Source: Fusibacter paucivorans (GTDB lineage: Bacteria > Bacillota > Clostridia > Peptostreptococcales > Acidaminobacteraceae). From it: 64,000 nt of DNA. The position numbers and the translations under genes were made by a program. Shown here in pieces: positions 20,116 through 29,181 of the stretch (its first letter is position 1; every line of letters starts with the position of its first letter). The notes under the pieces are model-generated. The model made no database searches. It saw nothing but the letters and a program-made list of their open reading frames with translations, and was not told the origin of the DNA. Location of the stretch: positions 124,001-188,000 of the forward strand of contig NZ_JAHBCL010000001.1 of NCBI RefSeq assembly GCF_018390735.1, written 5' to 3'.

Positions 20116-20196
20116 TATATTAGTGCGATATAGATCAGCACAAAACTGCCCATTTTTAAACTCATTAACTATATTAAGGAATTAAGGAGGCTACAA

Positions 20197-20781
20197 ATGT
20201 CCAAACTGACTGAAATCAGATGGCATGGTCGCGGCGGACAAGGCGCCAAAACCGCATCGCTGTTGCTGGCAGATGCTGCATTCAACACAGGACAATACGT
20301 ACAGGGATTTCCTGAATACGGTCCTGAACGCATGGGAGCACCCATCACAGCATACAACCGAATCAGCAAGAATCAAATCAGAGTCCATTCAAACATCTAT
20401 GAACCTGATTATGTCGTGGTGGTTGATGAAACCTTATTGGCGACCATTGATGTCACTGCTGGCCTGAAAGAAACCGGTGGCATTATTATTAACACACCAA
20501 AATCACCAGCTGAAATCAAACCGCTCCTCAGCGGCTACAATGGTAAAATTTATACGATTGACGCACGTCGTATTTCTGAAACAGCACTTGGCAAGAATTT
20601 CCCTAATACGCCGATGCTGGGTGCCATTGTCAAAGTCAGCGGCATTATGAATATCGAACAATTTATTGAGGATATGCAAGCATCGTTTAGCCACAAGTTT
20701 GCAACAAAACCTCAAGTCATTGAAGGCAACATGAAAGCACTTTCTATGGCCATCGAGGAGGTACAAGGCGATGAAAAATAA
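20197..20781 (+). CDS. porC: 2-oxoacid:ferredoxin oxidoreductase gamma subunit (pyruvate type)
   Basis: The gamma subunit of a four-subunit ferredoxin oxidoreductase that converts a 2-oxoacid and CoA to acyl-CoA, CO2 and reduced ferredoxin. The 194-residue protein has the family signatures RWHGRGGQGAKTASLLLADA near the start and QGFPEYGPERMGAPITAYNR. AAGGAGG 6 bases before the ATG supports the start. It is first in the operon, about 72 bases after the predicted sigma-54 start site, and overlaps the delta gene by 11 bases. Pyruvate is the likely substrate by resemblance of all four subunits, but other oxoacids are not excluded. Confidence 0.9.
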   Translation: MSKLTEIRWHGRGGQGAKTASLLLADAAFNTGQYVQGFPEYGPERMGAPITAYNRISKNQIRVHSNIYEPDYVVVVDETLLATIDVTAGLKETGGIIINTPKSPAEIKPLLSGYNGKIYTIDARRISETALGKNFPNTPMLGAIVKVSGIMNIEQFIEDMQASFSHKFATKPQVIEGNMKALSMAIEEVQGDEK

Positions 20782-21079
20782 AGCGGGAACAACCATTACA
20801 ACCAATATCAGCTGGCATGATATTACACCTGGCGGCATGGTTTACGGCGGGGGCACAGCTGCTTCCTTCAAAACTGGCGACTGGCGTACAATGAAACCTG
20901 TTTTCAAAGCTGATGCCTGTAAACAATGCCTGCTGTGTGCACCAGTATGCCCAGACAGTGCAATTCCGGTAACAGGCAGCAAGCGCCTTGAATTTGATTA
21001 CGATCACTGCAAAGGCTGCGGCATTTGTTTCAAGGTGTGTCCATTTGGCGCCATCGAATTTGTAAAAGAAGAAAAATAG
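20771..21079 (+). CDS. porD: 2-oxoacid:ferredoxin oxidoreductase delta subunit (two 4Fe-4S)
   Basis: A 102-residue ferredoxin-like subunit that passes electrons from the thiamine site to ferredoxin. It has two complete cluster motifs, CKQCLLCAPVCPDSAIP and CKGCGICFKVCPFGAIEF. GGAGG lies 9 bases before the ATG, inside the end of the gamma gene, which indicates coupling. The alpha subunit begins 9 bases after its stop. Confidence 0.93.
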   Translation: MKNKAGTTITTNISWHDITPGGMVYGGGTAASFKTGDWRTMKPVFKADACKQCLLCAPVCPDSAIPVTGSKRLEFDYDHCKGCGICFKVCPFGAIEFVKEEK

Positions 21080-21088
21080 GAGGAAACC

Positions 21089-22270
21089 ATGTCCATAAGA
21101 GATAGATTATCAGGAAATGAGGCTATCGCCATCGCCATGAAACAGATTAATCCGGATGTGCTGCCTGCTTTTCCCATTACACCATCTACAGAAATACCAC
21201 AATACTTTTCACAATATGTTGCAAACGGTGAAGTCGATACTGAATTCGTGACCGTCGAATCAGAACACAGCGCAATGTCAGCATGTATTGGTTCAGAAGC
21301 CGCTGGTGCAAGAACCTTTACGGCAACTTCTTCAGCAGGTCTCGCACTCATGTTCGAAATGCTCTATGTAGCATCTTCATCAAGACTTCCGATCACCCTC
21401 GCCTGCGTAAACCGCGCACTGACTGGCCCAATCAACATCAACGCAGACCATAGTGATTCCATGGGAGCTAGAGATTCAGGATGGATTCAAATATATAGTG
21501 AAAACAACCAAGAAGCTTATGATAACTTCATTCAAGCCGTTAAAATTGCAGAACACAAAGACGTCATGCTGCCTGCAATGGTTTGTCAAGATGGCTTTAT
21601 CACCAGTCATGCCGTTGAAAATATTGAGCTCTTGGAAGATGCCGCTGTCAAAACGTTTGTCGGCGACTACAAACCTGAAGATTATCTGTTAAATGAAAAT
21701 GACAAACTCGCAGTCGGTCCATATGATACCGTCTCTTTCTACCTCGAACATAAGCGTCAACAAGCGGAAGCGATGATTAACGTAAAACGCGTTGCGCTTG
21801 AAGTTGCCGCTGAATACGAAGCAGTAACAGGCAGAAAATACGGCCTTTTTGAAACTTATAAACTGGAAGATGCCGATACGGCACTGGTTATTATTAACTC
21901 CACTGCCGGAACCGCAAAAGATGCGATTGACACACTCCGGAATGCCGGTAAAAAAGTTGGTCTTTTGAAAATTAGACTCTTCAGACCATTCCCTAAAGAC
22001 GAAATTGCCGAAGCATTAAAACACGTTAAAGCAATTGCCGTTATGGATCGCGCTGAAAGCTTCTCAGCAGCAGGCGGCCCATTATTTGCTGAAGTGCGTT
22101 CTGCAATGTATGACTGTGCAGAACACCCTGCCATCGTCAACTACATCTATGGCCTAGGCGGCAGAGACGTTCGAACAACTGATATCGAGAGCGTTTACAC
22201 CGATCTGGACACCATCGTCGAAAGCGGAAACATTGGCGAAACTTACAGATATCTTGGTGTAAGAGAATAG
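21089..22270 (+). CDS. porA: 2-oxoacid:ferredoxin oxidoreductase alpha subunit
   Basis: The 393-residue alpha subunit carries the pyrimidine-binding and domain II parts of the enzyme. Signatures include FPITPSTEIPQYFS, VESEHSAMSACIGSEAAGAR and DHSDSMGARDSGWIQIYSEN; the last closely resembles pyruvate-type alpha subunits. The C-terminal domain III includes KVGLLKIRLFRPFPKDEI. An AGGAGG precedes the ATG. It lies third in the operon, between delta and beta. Confidence 0.92.
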   Translation: MSIRDRLSGNEAIAIAMKQINPDVLPAFPITPSTEIPQYFSQYVANGEVDTEFVTVESEHSAMSACIGSEAAGARTFTATSSAGLALMFEMLYVASSSRLPITLACVNRALTGPININADHSDSMGARDSGWIQIYSENNQEAYDNFIQAVKIAEHKDVMLPAMVCQDGFITSHAVENIELLEDAAVKTFVGDYKPEDYLLNENDKLAVGPYDTVSFYLEHKRQQAEAMINVKRVALEVAAEYEAVTGRKYGLFETYKLEDADTALVIINSTAGTAKDAIDTLRNAGKKVGLLKIRLFRPFPKDEIAEALKHVKAIAVMDRAESFSAAGGPLFAEVRSAMYDCAEHPAIVNYIYGLGGRDVRTTDIESVYTDLDTIVESGNIGETYRYLGVRE

Positions 22271-22282
22271 GAGGTCAAGCCC

Positions 22283-23218
22283 ATGGCTTACAATTTTAAA
22301 GAAGTAATGAACAAGCCCGAGCGTTTGACGGGCGGACATAGAATGTGTGCCGGATGCGGCGCACCCATTGCTGTCAGAGGTGTCTTAAGAGCACTAAAAG
22401 ATGAAGACAAAGCCGTTATCGGCAATGCAACCGGCTGTTTGGAAGTTTCGACTTTCATGTATCCATACTCTGCATGGCAAGATTCATATATTCACAGTGC
22501 CTTTGAAAATGCCGGTGCAACACTCAGTGGTGTTGAAGCCGCTTATAATGCAATGAAGCGAAAAGGCAAAATTGATGACACGTTTAAATTCATCGCTTTT
22601 GGCGGTGACGGCGGTACGTATGATATTGGTTTTCAATCATTGTCCGGTGCCATGGAACGCGGTCACGACATGGTTTACGTCTGCTACGACAACGGTGCTT
22701 ATATGAACACTGGGATTCAACGTTCCTCTGCAACACCAAAATACGCTGACACGACGACCACACCGGATGGTAATGTCATCCACGGCAAGCAGCAAAATCG
22801 AAAAGATCTCGCAGACATCATGGCAGCACACAATATTCCTTATGTCGCACAGACAACTTTTCTTTCAAACTTTAAAGATTTACATGAAAAATCAGAAAAG
22901 GCTATTTATACAGAAGGCCCTGCTTTCTTAAACGTCTTGGCACCATGTCCTAGAGGCTGGCGATATGATGAATCCGAAATCATGGAAATCTGTAAACTTG
23001 CTGTTGAAACATGTTTCTGGCCATTGTTTGAAGTCATTAACGGCGAATGGAAACTTAATTATAAACCTAAAAACAAACAGCCGATTGAAGCTTTCTTAAA
23101 ACCGCAAGGCCGTTTTAAACACTTGTTTGAACCTGGCAATGAGTACATGATCGCAGACATTCAGCAAGAGGTTGACAGAAAATGGGAAGCACTTCTCAAA
23201 CGCTGCGGCGAAATCTAA
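22283..23218 (+). CDS. porB: 2-oxoacid:ferredoxin oxidoreductase beta subunit (TPP-binding)
   Basis: The 311-residue beta subunit binds thiamine diphosphate and a third 4Fe-4S cluster. MCAGCGAPIAVRGVL gives two cluster cysteines, and the TPP motif is seen in FGGDGGTYDIGFQSLSGAME and CYDNGAYMNTGIQRS. A further conserved cysteine lies in LAPCPRGWRYDES. An AGGAGG precedes the ATG at 22283. It is last in the operon before a terminator about 180 bases on. Confidence 0.93.
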   Translation: MAYNFKEVMNKPERLTGGHRMCAGCGAPIAVRGVLRALKDEDKAVIGNATGCLEVSTFMYPYSAWQDSYIHSAFENAGATLSGVEAAYNAMKRKGKIDDTFKFIAFGGDGGTYDIGFQSLSGAMERGHDMVYVCYDNGAYMNTGIQRSSATPKYADTTTTPDGNVIHGKQQNRKDLADIMAAHNIPYVAQTTFLSNFKDLHEKSEKAIYTEGPAFLNVLAPCPRGWRYDESEIMEICKLAVETCFWPLFEVINGEWKLNYKPKNKQPIEAFLKPQGRFKHLFEPGNEYMIADIQQEVDRKWEALLKRCGEI

Positions 23219-23394
23219 ATCGTTTACATCACTAAAATAGTATTCATGGGAGGCATCAATAGCACGTGTAATCACTGCACACAGATTGACATCCTCTGAA
23301 CTGACAACCTTTGTATTGCATTATAGTCGGTGTTGCGCAATCTCAATATCCCCATGAATCACAATAACTTGCTAACCGTAAATTTCCATATAAA
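23219..23394. other. Gene-free stretch after the oxidoreductase operon
   Basis: No supported gene. A minus-strand frame reads like a short protein remnant but has an internal stop and no start signal. The remainder of the gap to 23632, after the terminator, also shows nothing. Confidence 0.5.
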
Positions 23395-23447
23395 AGCCCC
23401 CTCATTATGACCAATGCTTTACTGTGTCGAGGGGGTTCCTTTTTTAT
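23395..23447 (+). terminator. Terminator of the oxidoreductase operon
   Basis: The arms AGCCCCCTC and GAGGGGGTT are followed by CCTTTTTT. It lies between the oxidoreductase operon and the convergent MATE gene. Confidence 0.85.
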
Positions 23448-23632
23448 TGGGAATTTTTTGTTATTTTTATACTCCATTTATTTTATTCATTTATATTATG
23501 TGCCTATTTTACACTTTTTTAGCATTGACTGTGATTGTTTATATACAGACTTTTACCCGGGCACCTCATGATTGTTCTTATAAAGCTTCTTCTACAGCAT
23601 TTGCTTATCGCTCACATTAACTTTGACGCAGA

Positions 23633-24949
23633 TCACGAAAAAGACATCCAATTGGCGCGTTTTAAATAGAGGCCGAACCAAATGGCACTCAGCGTCCACG
23701 TCAGCGGATACGCCCAAAATACAACGCGAATATCATGTACAAAATGCATTACCGTTACAATATAGGTAATACGGATCACACACCAGCAAGTCAGCATGAC
23801 AATCATTGGAACCGTCGTCCGTCCAGCGCCCCTTAAAATCCCTGCAATGCACTGTGACACCGCAAGCACACAGAAGAATAATGACTCTACTCGCGTCTGC
23901 ATCACACCATAATGAATAACGTCCGGTTCCCTGCTAAACAGCGCAATGAGATACGGTGCAAAAATGTACATCAGCACGCCGATTGCCTCAGAGGACAAAA
24001 CTCCTGCGATAATGCCAAATCGTGCCCCGCGCTTGGCGCGATCAAACTCTCCTGCACCTAAATTTTGACCGATAAATGTCGTCAGTGCCACGCTAAAACT
24101 GATAATCGGTAAAAATACAAATCCCTCAATCTTGATGTAACTCCCGCATCCCGCCATGGCCACCGCGCCAAATGCGTTAATATGCGTTTGAACAATAACG
24201 TTGGCAAAAGCAATCACAGAATTCTGTACACCCGTTGGAATACCCATCTTTAAAATATTCGTTAATGTTGCCGGCACAAGCCGAATAGATCGAATGCGAA
24301 TCGCATAAGCATGCTCTGATTCCATCAGCTTAAAGAAACCGAGTCCGGCACTGACAAACTGCGAGATCACCGTTGCCACAGCTGCACCAGCGATGCCAAA
24401 CCCAAAGACTGCAACAAAGAGCCAGTCTAATACGACGTTAATCATCGATGCGACGATCAGGTATTGAAGCGGATGACGACTATCGCCGACGGCTTGAAAA
24501 ATGCCCATGCACGTATTGTACATCACAATGCCGAGGCCACCGGCAAAATAAAGTCTGAAATACAAAACGGAATTAGGCATTACGGAAGCCGGCGTTCCCA
24601 TTAATTTCAGCATCCAAGGCGACAGCACCATACCAAAAACCGTCAAAAAAATCCCAGCTGCAAACCCAAATGCAATGGTCGTATGCACAGCTTCTGACAA
24701 ATCATCCGCTTTGCGCTCACCGACCAGCCTGGCAATAATCACACTGGCGCCGACAAAGACACCATTGACAAACCCCGTCAGCAAAAAAATGAGGCTGCCG
24801 GCAGAACTTACAGATGCCAGCGCCTCCGCGCCGACATAGTTCCCGACAACCCATGAATCGACAATATTGTAAAGCTGCTGAAAAAGATTGCCTAAAAAAA
24901 TAGGCAATGCAAACCGCAGCAATTTGCCCGATATACTGCCTTCTGTCAT
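23633..24949 (-). CDS. MATE-family multidrug/sodium antiporter
   Basis: A cation-coupled exporter of 438 residues with twelve predicted membrane segments in two halves. The N-terminal SGKLLRFALPIFLGNLFQQL and YNIVDSWVVGNYVG are typical of the NorM/DinF-like clostridial branch. AGAGGTGA 6 bases before the ATG at 24949 sets the start; the upstream in-frame extension would add a cysteine-rich, non-membrane stretch unlike the family. It stands alone between two terminators. The exported compound is unknown. Confidence 0.93.
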   Translation of the reverse strand: MTEGSISGKLLRFALPIFLGNLFQQLYNIVDSWVVGNYVGAEALASVSSAGSLIFLLTGFVNGVFVGASVIIARLVGERKADDLSEAVHTTIAFGFAAGIFLTVFGMVLSPWMLKLMGTPASVMPNSVLYFRLYFAGGLGIVMYNTCMGIFQAVGDSRHPLQYLIVASMINVVLDWLFVAVFGFGIAGAAVATVISQFVSAGLGFFKLMESEHAYAIRIRSIRLVPATLTNILKMGIPTGVQNSVIAFANVIVQTHINAFGAVAMAGCGSYIKIEGFVFLPIISFSVALTTFIGQNLGAGEFDRAKRGARFGIIAGVLSSEAIGVLMYIFAPYLIALFSREPDVIHYGVMQTRVESLFFCVLAVSQCIAGILRGAGRTTVPMIVMLTCWCVIRITYIVTVMHFVHDIRVVFWAYPLTWTLSAIWFGLYLKRANWMSFS

Positions 24950-25156
24950 ATGAATCACCTCTTTATAACATGTACTTGCGTATGCACAGCATGTGTGCAA
25001 CACAATCGTCTGGACGATCCTAAAACCGCCTCAAACGCACTCATTTTTTATATCCCGATTGCTCTATCATATGCCTCTATTCAGCAATATGCAAGCAAAA
25101 AAATCAATTGTTTTTCACACTTCTTTCATATCGCCAGTAGCTTATTTCACATAAAC

Positions 25157-25195
25157 AAAGAGCAGTTCCTGCGCCGAACAGGTACTGCTCTTTTA
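25157..25195 (-). terminator. Terminator of the thioesterase gene
   Basis: The arms AAAGAGCAGT and ACTGCTCTTTT enclose a second stem CTG/CAG. It lies just after the stop at 25223. Confidence 0.8.
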
Positions 25196-25222
25196 AGCTT
25201 ATAATCCAGATCAACTTTTCGT

Positions 25223-25642
25223 CTATGCAAACTTTTCAAGGATTGCACGTTCTTCTTCCGTTTCCGGCGCTTCAAGCACAATGTTATGCGGAATCTTCTT
25301 CTTGTCGCCATCAATGCATACAAAGGTCACATAGCCCTCAGCGACTTTCACGTCACTGTTATTGCGAAGTGCTTTGGTATACATCGTAAGGCTCGTTCTG
25401 CCCGCTTTAACCCCCATGGAAACAAAACGGATCATATCGCCATTAAAAGAAGGGCCCAGATATTTCATCCCGTGAATTTCTACTGCTACCAGATGATCTG
25501 CTTCACCATATTTCCCAAACAGTGCAGATGCGCCCAGAAAGGTTGCCTCTGTAAACCATGCTGCCATTCTACCCGCATAGAGCGTATCGTGATGGTTCAT
25601 ATCTTCAGTGGTAACAAGTCTTGATGTTTCAAATGCTTTCAT
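25223..25642 (-). CDS. Hotdog-fold acyl-CoA thioesterase
   Basis: A 139-residue single-hotdog protein that should hydrolyse an acyl-CoA to the free acid. The signature TTEDMNHHDTLYAGRMAAWF matches the YciA/ACOT type (N-H-x-T-L-x-x-G). A later AGRTSLTMYTKALRN is the usual second strand block. GGAGG nine bases before the ATG at 25642 fixes the start; the frame open to 25744 lacks one. It is monocistronic; the chain length used is unknown. Confidence 0.88.
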   Translation of the reverse strand: MKAFETSRLVTTEDMNHHDTLYAGRMAAWFTEATFLGASALFGKYGEADHLVAVEIHGMKYLGPSFNGDMIRFVSMGVKAGRTSLTMYTKALRNNSDVKVAEGYVTFVCIDGDKKKIPHNIVLEAPETEEERAILEKFA

Positions 25643-25783
25643 TAATATATGCCTCCTGTTAATTGCGTTTAAGATGCCTCTATTATCACGTGGTTTGAAG
25701 TTTCTGTCAAGCTCAGCGATTGCTTTCACAGCGTTAAAAATCAAATATCCAAATGATTATAAAGATAAGCAAAGATAACCAAA

Positions 25784-25826
25784 TAAAAAACTGCCTCAAA
25801 ATGATTTAGCTCATCTTGAGGCAGCC
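25784..25826 (-). terminator. Terminator of the gamma-glutamyltransferase operon
   Basis: On the minus strand the arms CTGCCTCAA and TTGAGGCAG are followed by TTTTTTATTT, about 70 bases past the gamma-glutamyltransferase stop. Confidence 0.88.
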
Positions 25827-25894
25827 ATTAAAAATGAAAGGGGTTTCATTTGTTAAGCGTATTGGTGCTGCTTTCATTCCCCTAAAAAACTTTT

Positions 25895-27736
25895 TTAGAA
25901 ACCGAGTGCTTTCCCATCACGTCTTGGATCGGCACCACCGTCGAGTACGCCGTCTTCTGCAAATTTAATCGCATTGACAGAACCAAATGAACGGCTCCAT
26001 TCTGTACTCATATCGATAATGTGTCCCATATCTTCAAGACTTGAAATAACATCTGGATCTAATCTTGATTCTACAGTCAATTTATTGTTAGCAAAGCCTT
26101 TAATACGTGGTGCATCAATAGCTTCCTGCATACCCATATCGTGATCAACGAGATTAGAAATAATTTGTGCTACCGTAGAAATAATCGTTGTACCACCTGG
26201 TGTCCCAACAACTGCAAATGGTTCACCATCTTTTAATACAATCGTAGGCGACATAGAAGAAAGCGGTGTTTTGCCCCCTGCGATAGAATTCGGATGATCT
26301 GCCTGTACGACGAAGTCAGCCATTTCATCATTCATCACAAAGCCATAACCTGGCACGGCAACTTTTGAACCAAAGATATAGTTGACAGTCATTGTTACAG
26401 ATACAATATTGCCCGCTTTGTCAGCAACTGAGTAGTGTGTTGTATCTTCATGTTCGAACATCCAAGGATCATCCGGCATTACATTTTCAGCAGCTGTGTC
26501 TACATCAATTTTTTTGGCGAGTTTTGCCGCATAATCTTTGCTCAACAGACCTGTCAAAGGAACATCGACATATTTTGGATCACCCATATAGGCGCCGCGA
26601 TCAGCATAGGCCATTTTAAATGCTTCTGAGAAGAGATGGAGCTCTTCTGCCGAGTTGTCTTCCATTGAAGGCAAGTCAAAGTTTTCGAGAATATTTAAAA
26701 TTTCAAGTACTATCGTCCCTCCTGAAGAAGGTGTTGGCGATGACATAATTTCATAACCGCGGTACGTACCTTGAACAGGTTCTGTTACTTCTACCTGATA
26801 GTTTGCCATATCTTCCATTGTGAATAATCCGCCGTATTTGTTGACAGATGCGACAACCGCTTCAGCGATTTCGCCTTTATAGAAGACATCGGAACCGCCT
26901 TCAGCAATGAGCTCAAGTGTATGTGCATAATCTTCATTTTTGAAATTTTCACCGATTTCATATGGATATTTCATGCCGTCAACTTCTTTGAGGAAGATGT
27001 CGCCACACTCTGAGTAAAGCATCATTTTGTCATAGTTGTTTTTCATGTCCCCTGAAAGTGTTGGTGAAACTGTTACACCGGCTCTACAGAGATCAATAAC
27101 CGGTTGAAGTACTTCTTCACGCGACATCGTACCATAGTTTTCAAGTGCATAGAGTAATCCGGCAACATTGCCCGGGATCCCTACAGATTTTCCGCCATCT
27201 GTATTTTGGCGACCGATAACGACTGTTTTGCCGTCTGCATCGGTATATGTTTGCCACATATCCGGCGTTGCTGCCTGAGGTGCTCTTTCTCTAAAGTCAA
27301 TAAACAGCGTATCGCCGCTTTCTGTGTGGAGCGTCATAAACCCGCCGCCGCCGACACCAGTAGAATTCGGTTCAGCCAAGCCAAGTGTAAAACCTACAGC
27401 GACAGCAGCGTCAACAGCATTGCCGCCTTTTTCCATAATCGCTCTACCGATTTTTGACGCTTCGTATTTACCCGAAGATACAACGCCGTTTTCGCCGGAA
27501 TCATCACGGCCAACTTTTGTTAAAACGCCTTCCTCATCATAAAGTACGAAATCATCCAGTGAAGAATACGCAGCCTCCGGCTCCGCAGCTTCTGGTTCTG
27601 CTTGCTCTGGCGTCGTCGTTTCTGCCGATTGTGCCGGTTCATCCGACGGCTCTGGCGTTTGTGCCGCAGGTGCACTACAGCCGGCGAGCAGCATCATTGT
27701 CAATAAAATCGCAATGAGTTTCTTTGTAAATTTCAT
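25895..27736 (-). CDS. Lipoprotein gamma-glutamyltransferase (CapD-like candidate)
   Basis: A 613-residue member of the gamma-glutamyltranspeptidase family, made as a precursor that cuts itself at a threonine. The lipobox LLAGC at about residues 16-20 shows it is anchored outside the membrane. The family's arginine motif IDFRERAPQ and the autoprocessing site DTTHYSVADKAGN are present, as are SPTPSSGGT and the late GTPGGTTIIST. A Glu/Pro/Ala-rich linker (about 25-60) follows the lipid anchor. It is last in an operon with an M14 peptidase and a permease and close to pgsB/pgsC. That suggests it cuts or transfers poly-gamma-glutamate, as CapD does, rather than glutathione; this is inference. Confidence 0.92.
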   Translation of the reverse strand: MKFTKKLIAILLTMMLLAGCSAPAAQTPEPSDEPAQSAETTTPEQAEPEAAEPEAAYSSLDDFVLYDEEGVLTKVGRDDSGENGVVSSGKYEASKIGRAIMEKGGNAVDAAVAVGFTLGLAEPNSTGVGGGGFMTLHTESGDTLFIDFRERAPQAATPDMWQTYTDADGKTVVIGRQNTDGGKSVGIPGNVAGLLYALENYGTMSREEVLQPVIDLCRAGVTVSPTLSGDMKNNYDKMMLYSECGDIFLKEVDGMKYPYEIGENFKNEDYAHTLELIAEGGSDVFYKGEIAEAVVASVNKYGGLFTMEDMANYQVEVTEPVQGTYRGYEIMSSPTPSSGGTIVLEILNILENFDLPSMEDNSAEELHLFSEAFKMAYADRGAYMGDPKYVDVPLTGLLSKDYAAKLAKKIDVDTAAENVMPDDPWMFEHEDTTHYSVADKAGNIVSVTMTVNYIFGSKVAVPGYGFVMNDEMADFVVQADHPNSIAGGKTPLSSMSPTIVLKDGEPFAVVGTPGGTTIISTVAQIISNLVDHDMGMQEAIDAPRIKGFANNKLTVESRLDPDVISSLEDMGHIIDMSTEWSRSFGSVNAIKFAEDGVLDGGADPRRDGKALGF

Positions 27737-27861
27737 TTTTAATCCCCCTTACTTCTTTTTAATATGACCTGCATAGCAGGTAACATCCCTTAAATTACAC
27801 CTCATTTTCTTGCACATTTGACCCAATGGTTCATCTGTGCCTAGCATAAAATGATTTGCTT

Positions 27862-29010
27862 CTAATGCAAGTACCTTCCCAACTGAACGCCTCCAAGATC
27901 TGCTTCATCGGCAGATAAAAACAAATCATCATAGGTAGGCACGCCGATAAAAGTGACTGGTGCATCAGCATATTGAGCACTGTAAGCCTTTGTATATTCA
28001 ATAATGCCCTGTAAGTGTCGTCCAACGCGTTCTTCAATTGGATGTCCTTTTTCATCATAAGGTACATAGAGGAATCCAAGTGCCTCGCTCTTGACATATG
28101 CCTTATCAATCCCTGTAAGCGCCAAAGCTTCATTCGTTGCACCTCTTAGGCGGCCTTGCGAAGCATTGGCCGATTCCATAAGCAATGGAATGGTATCCGT
28201 GTAATCGCCTAGCTCACGATGCGTCAAACCATGAAGATTGGTCGGTGACGGTTCAAGTGACATGGCAATGCCTTTCAGCTGCAATTCCATAACGCCTTCT
28301 GCTGCAACGCTCATGCCCTTTTCATGGGAAACAGTTGCGTTGATAACAGGATATTCCGGCGACGCTTCATGCAAGTCGAAGGTGAGATTAACGTCTTCAT
28401 TTCGAACAAGTTCTGCAATCGCATAGGCTGCTTGTTCTGTCGGCGTCCCATCTGGTCGCCCGGGGTAGGCACGGTTGATGTTTCGCGTCTCCGAACCCGA
28501 GAGCTGTTGCCCCGATGCCGCATGAACATAAACGTCAGGATCCGGCCACTGATCGACTGGATTAGAAGCCCTCGACCCATATCTAAATGTTCGAACACCA
28601 TTATCCGTTGGTATGTGAATGTATTGTGGCGATGCCTCTTGCGGATCATTATGAGTCATCCCACTGTGATTGGTATAAGGTATAACATAAACCGTTCCGG
28701 ATTCAACAGTCGCATTTTCAATAAAGGCGATTGCACTTAAATAGCCTGACGGTTCATTACCGTGGGTGCCGCCCAATATCAGCATTTTACCGCCTGGAGA
28801 CGACCCCTCCATGATATAAACTTCTGTGTCCATGTTGGTGCCTTCTATACCGTCAAAATATGCTGAGAGCATCTTTTGCTCCGTGACGCCCGGACCGGGA
28901 ACGATTGTTCCCAAGTCCTTCAGCGACAGAAAATTCCTGCCTGTGATCACCATGACCACTAAAGCGACGGCAAGGCAGATAAAGCCCGTTATATGTTTTC
29001 TCTGCATCAT
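27862..29010 (-). CDS. M14-family (succinylglutamate desuccinylase/aspartoacylase-like) metalloenzyme, membrane-anchored
   Basis: A 382-residue zinc hydrolase. An N-terminal hydrophobic segment (about 8-25, GFICLAVALVVMVITG) acts as a signal anchor, so the enzyme faces outward. The zinc ligands are in GGTHGNEPSGY (H, E) and a later LTFDLHEASPE (H). The carboxypeptidase-like core continues with NINRAYPGRPDG. Such enzymes cut amide bonds next to acidic residues. In this operon, between a permease and a gamma-glutamyltransferase, gamma-glutamyl amide bonds are a plausible substrate (inference). Two ATGs at 29010 and 29007 follow a GAGGGGG site. Confidence 0.85.
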   Translation of the reverse strand: MMQRKHITGFICLAVALVVMVITGRNFLSLKDLGTIVPGPGVTEQKMLSAYFDGIEGTNMDTEVYIMEGSSPGGKMLILGGTHGNEPSGYLSAIAFIENATVESGTVYVIPYTNHSGMTHNDPQEASPQYIHIPTDNGVRTFRYGSRASNPVDQWPDPDVYVHAASGQQLSGSETRNINRAYPGRPDGTPTEQAAYAIAELVRNEDVNLTFDLHEASPEYPVINATVSHEKGMSVAAEGVMELQLKGIAMSLEPSPTNLHGLTHRELGDYTDTIPLLMESANASQGRLRGATNEALALTGIDKAYVKSEALGFLYVPYDEKGHPIEERVGRHLQGIIEYTKAYSAQYADAPVTFIGVPTYDDLFLSADEADLGGVQLGRYLH

Positions 29011-29018
29011 TGCCCCCT

Positions 29019-29165
29019 CTATTTAATCATCAGTAATCTTAAAATCAGCGGTATAATAACAAGTGTCGCATTTGCCTGCAGTGTCAGCTTTTCTTCTTGA
29101 AAAATATTTTTAATGATGAAAAAGACGACGATTGCAACGATGCCTCTATAGATCAATGTAATCAT
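29019..29165 (-). CDS. 48-residue membrane protein in the permease operon
   Basis: A short gene with a strong GGGAGG seven bases before the ATG at 29165 and a TAG at 29019. The product begins MITLIYRGIVAIVVFFIIKN and has a charged middle (QEEK) and a second hydrophobic half (ATLVIIPLILRLLMI), so it may span the membrane twice. It lies 16 bases after the DctM-type permease and 8 before the M14 gene, exactly filling the gap. I know no family. The place recalls the small DctQ subunit of TRAP transporters, but it is far shorter and not obviously related. Confidence 0.7.
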   Translation of the reverse strand: MITLIYRGIVAIVVFFIIKNIFQEEKLTLQANATLVIIPLILRLLMIK

Positions 29166-29181
29166 AGACAATCCTCCCATC

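Noticed and set aside
23219-23394. Possible decayed minus-strand gene (KVVSSEDVNLCAVITRA-like frame)
   Set aside because: It has an internal stop and no start or ribosome site and matches no family I know; it could be chance.
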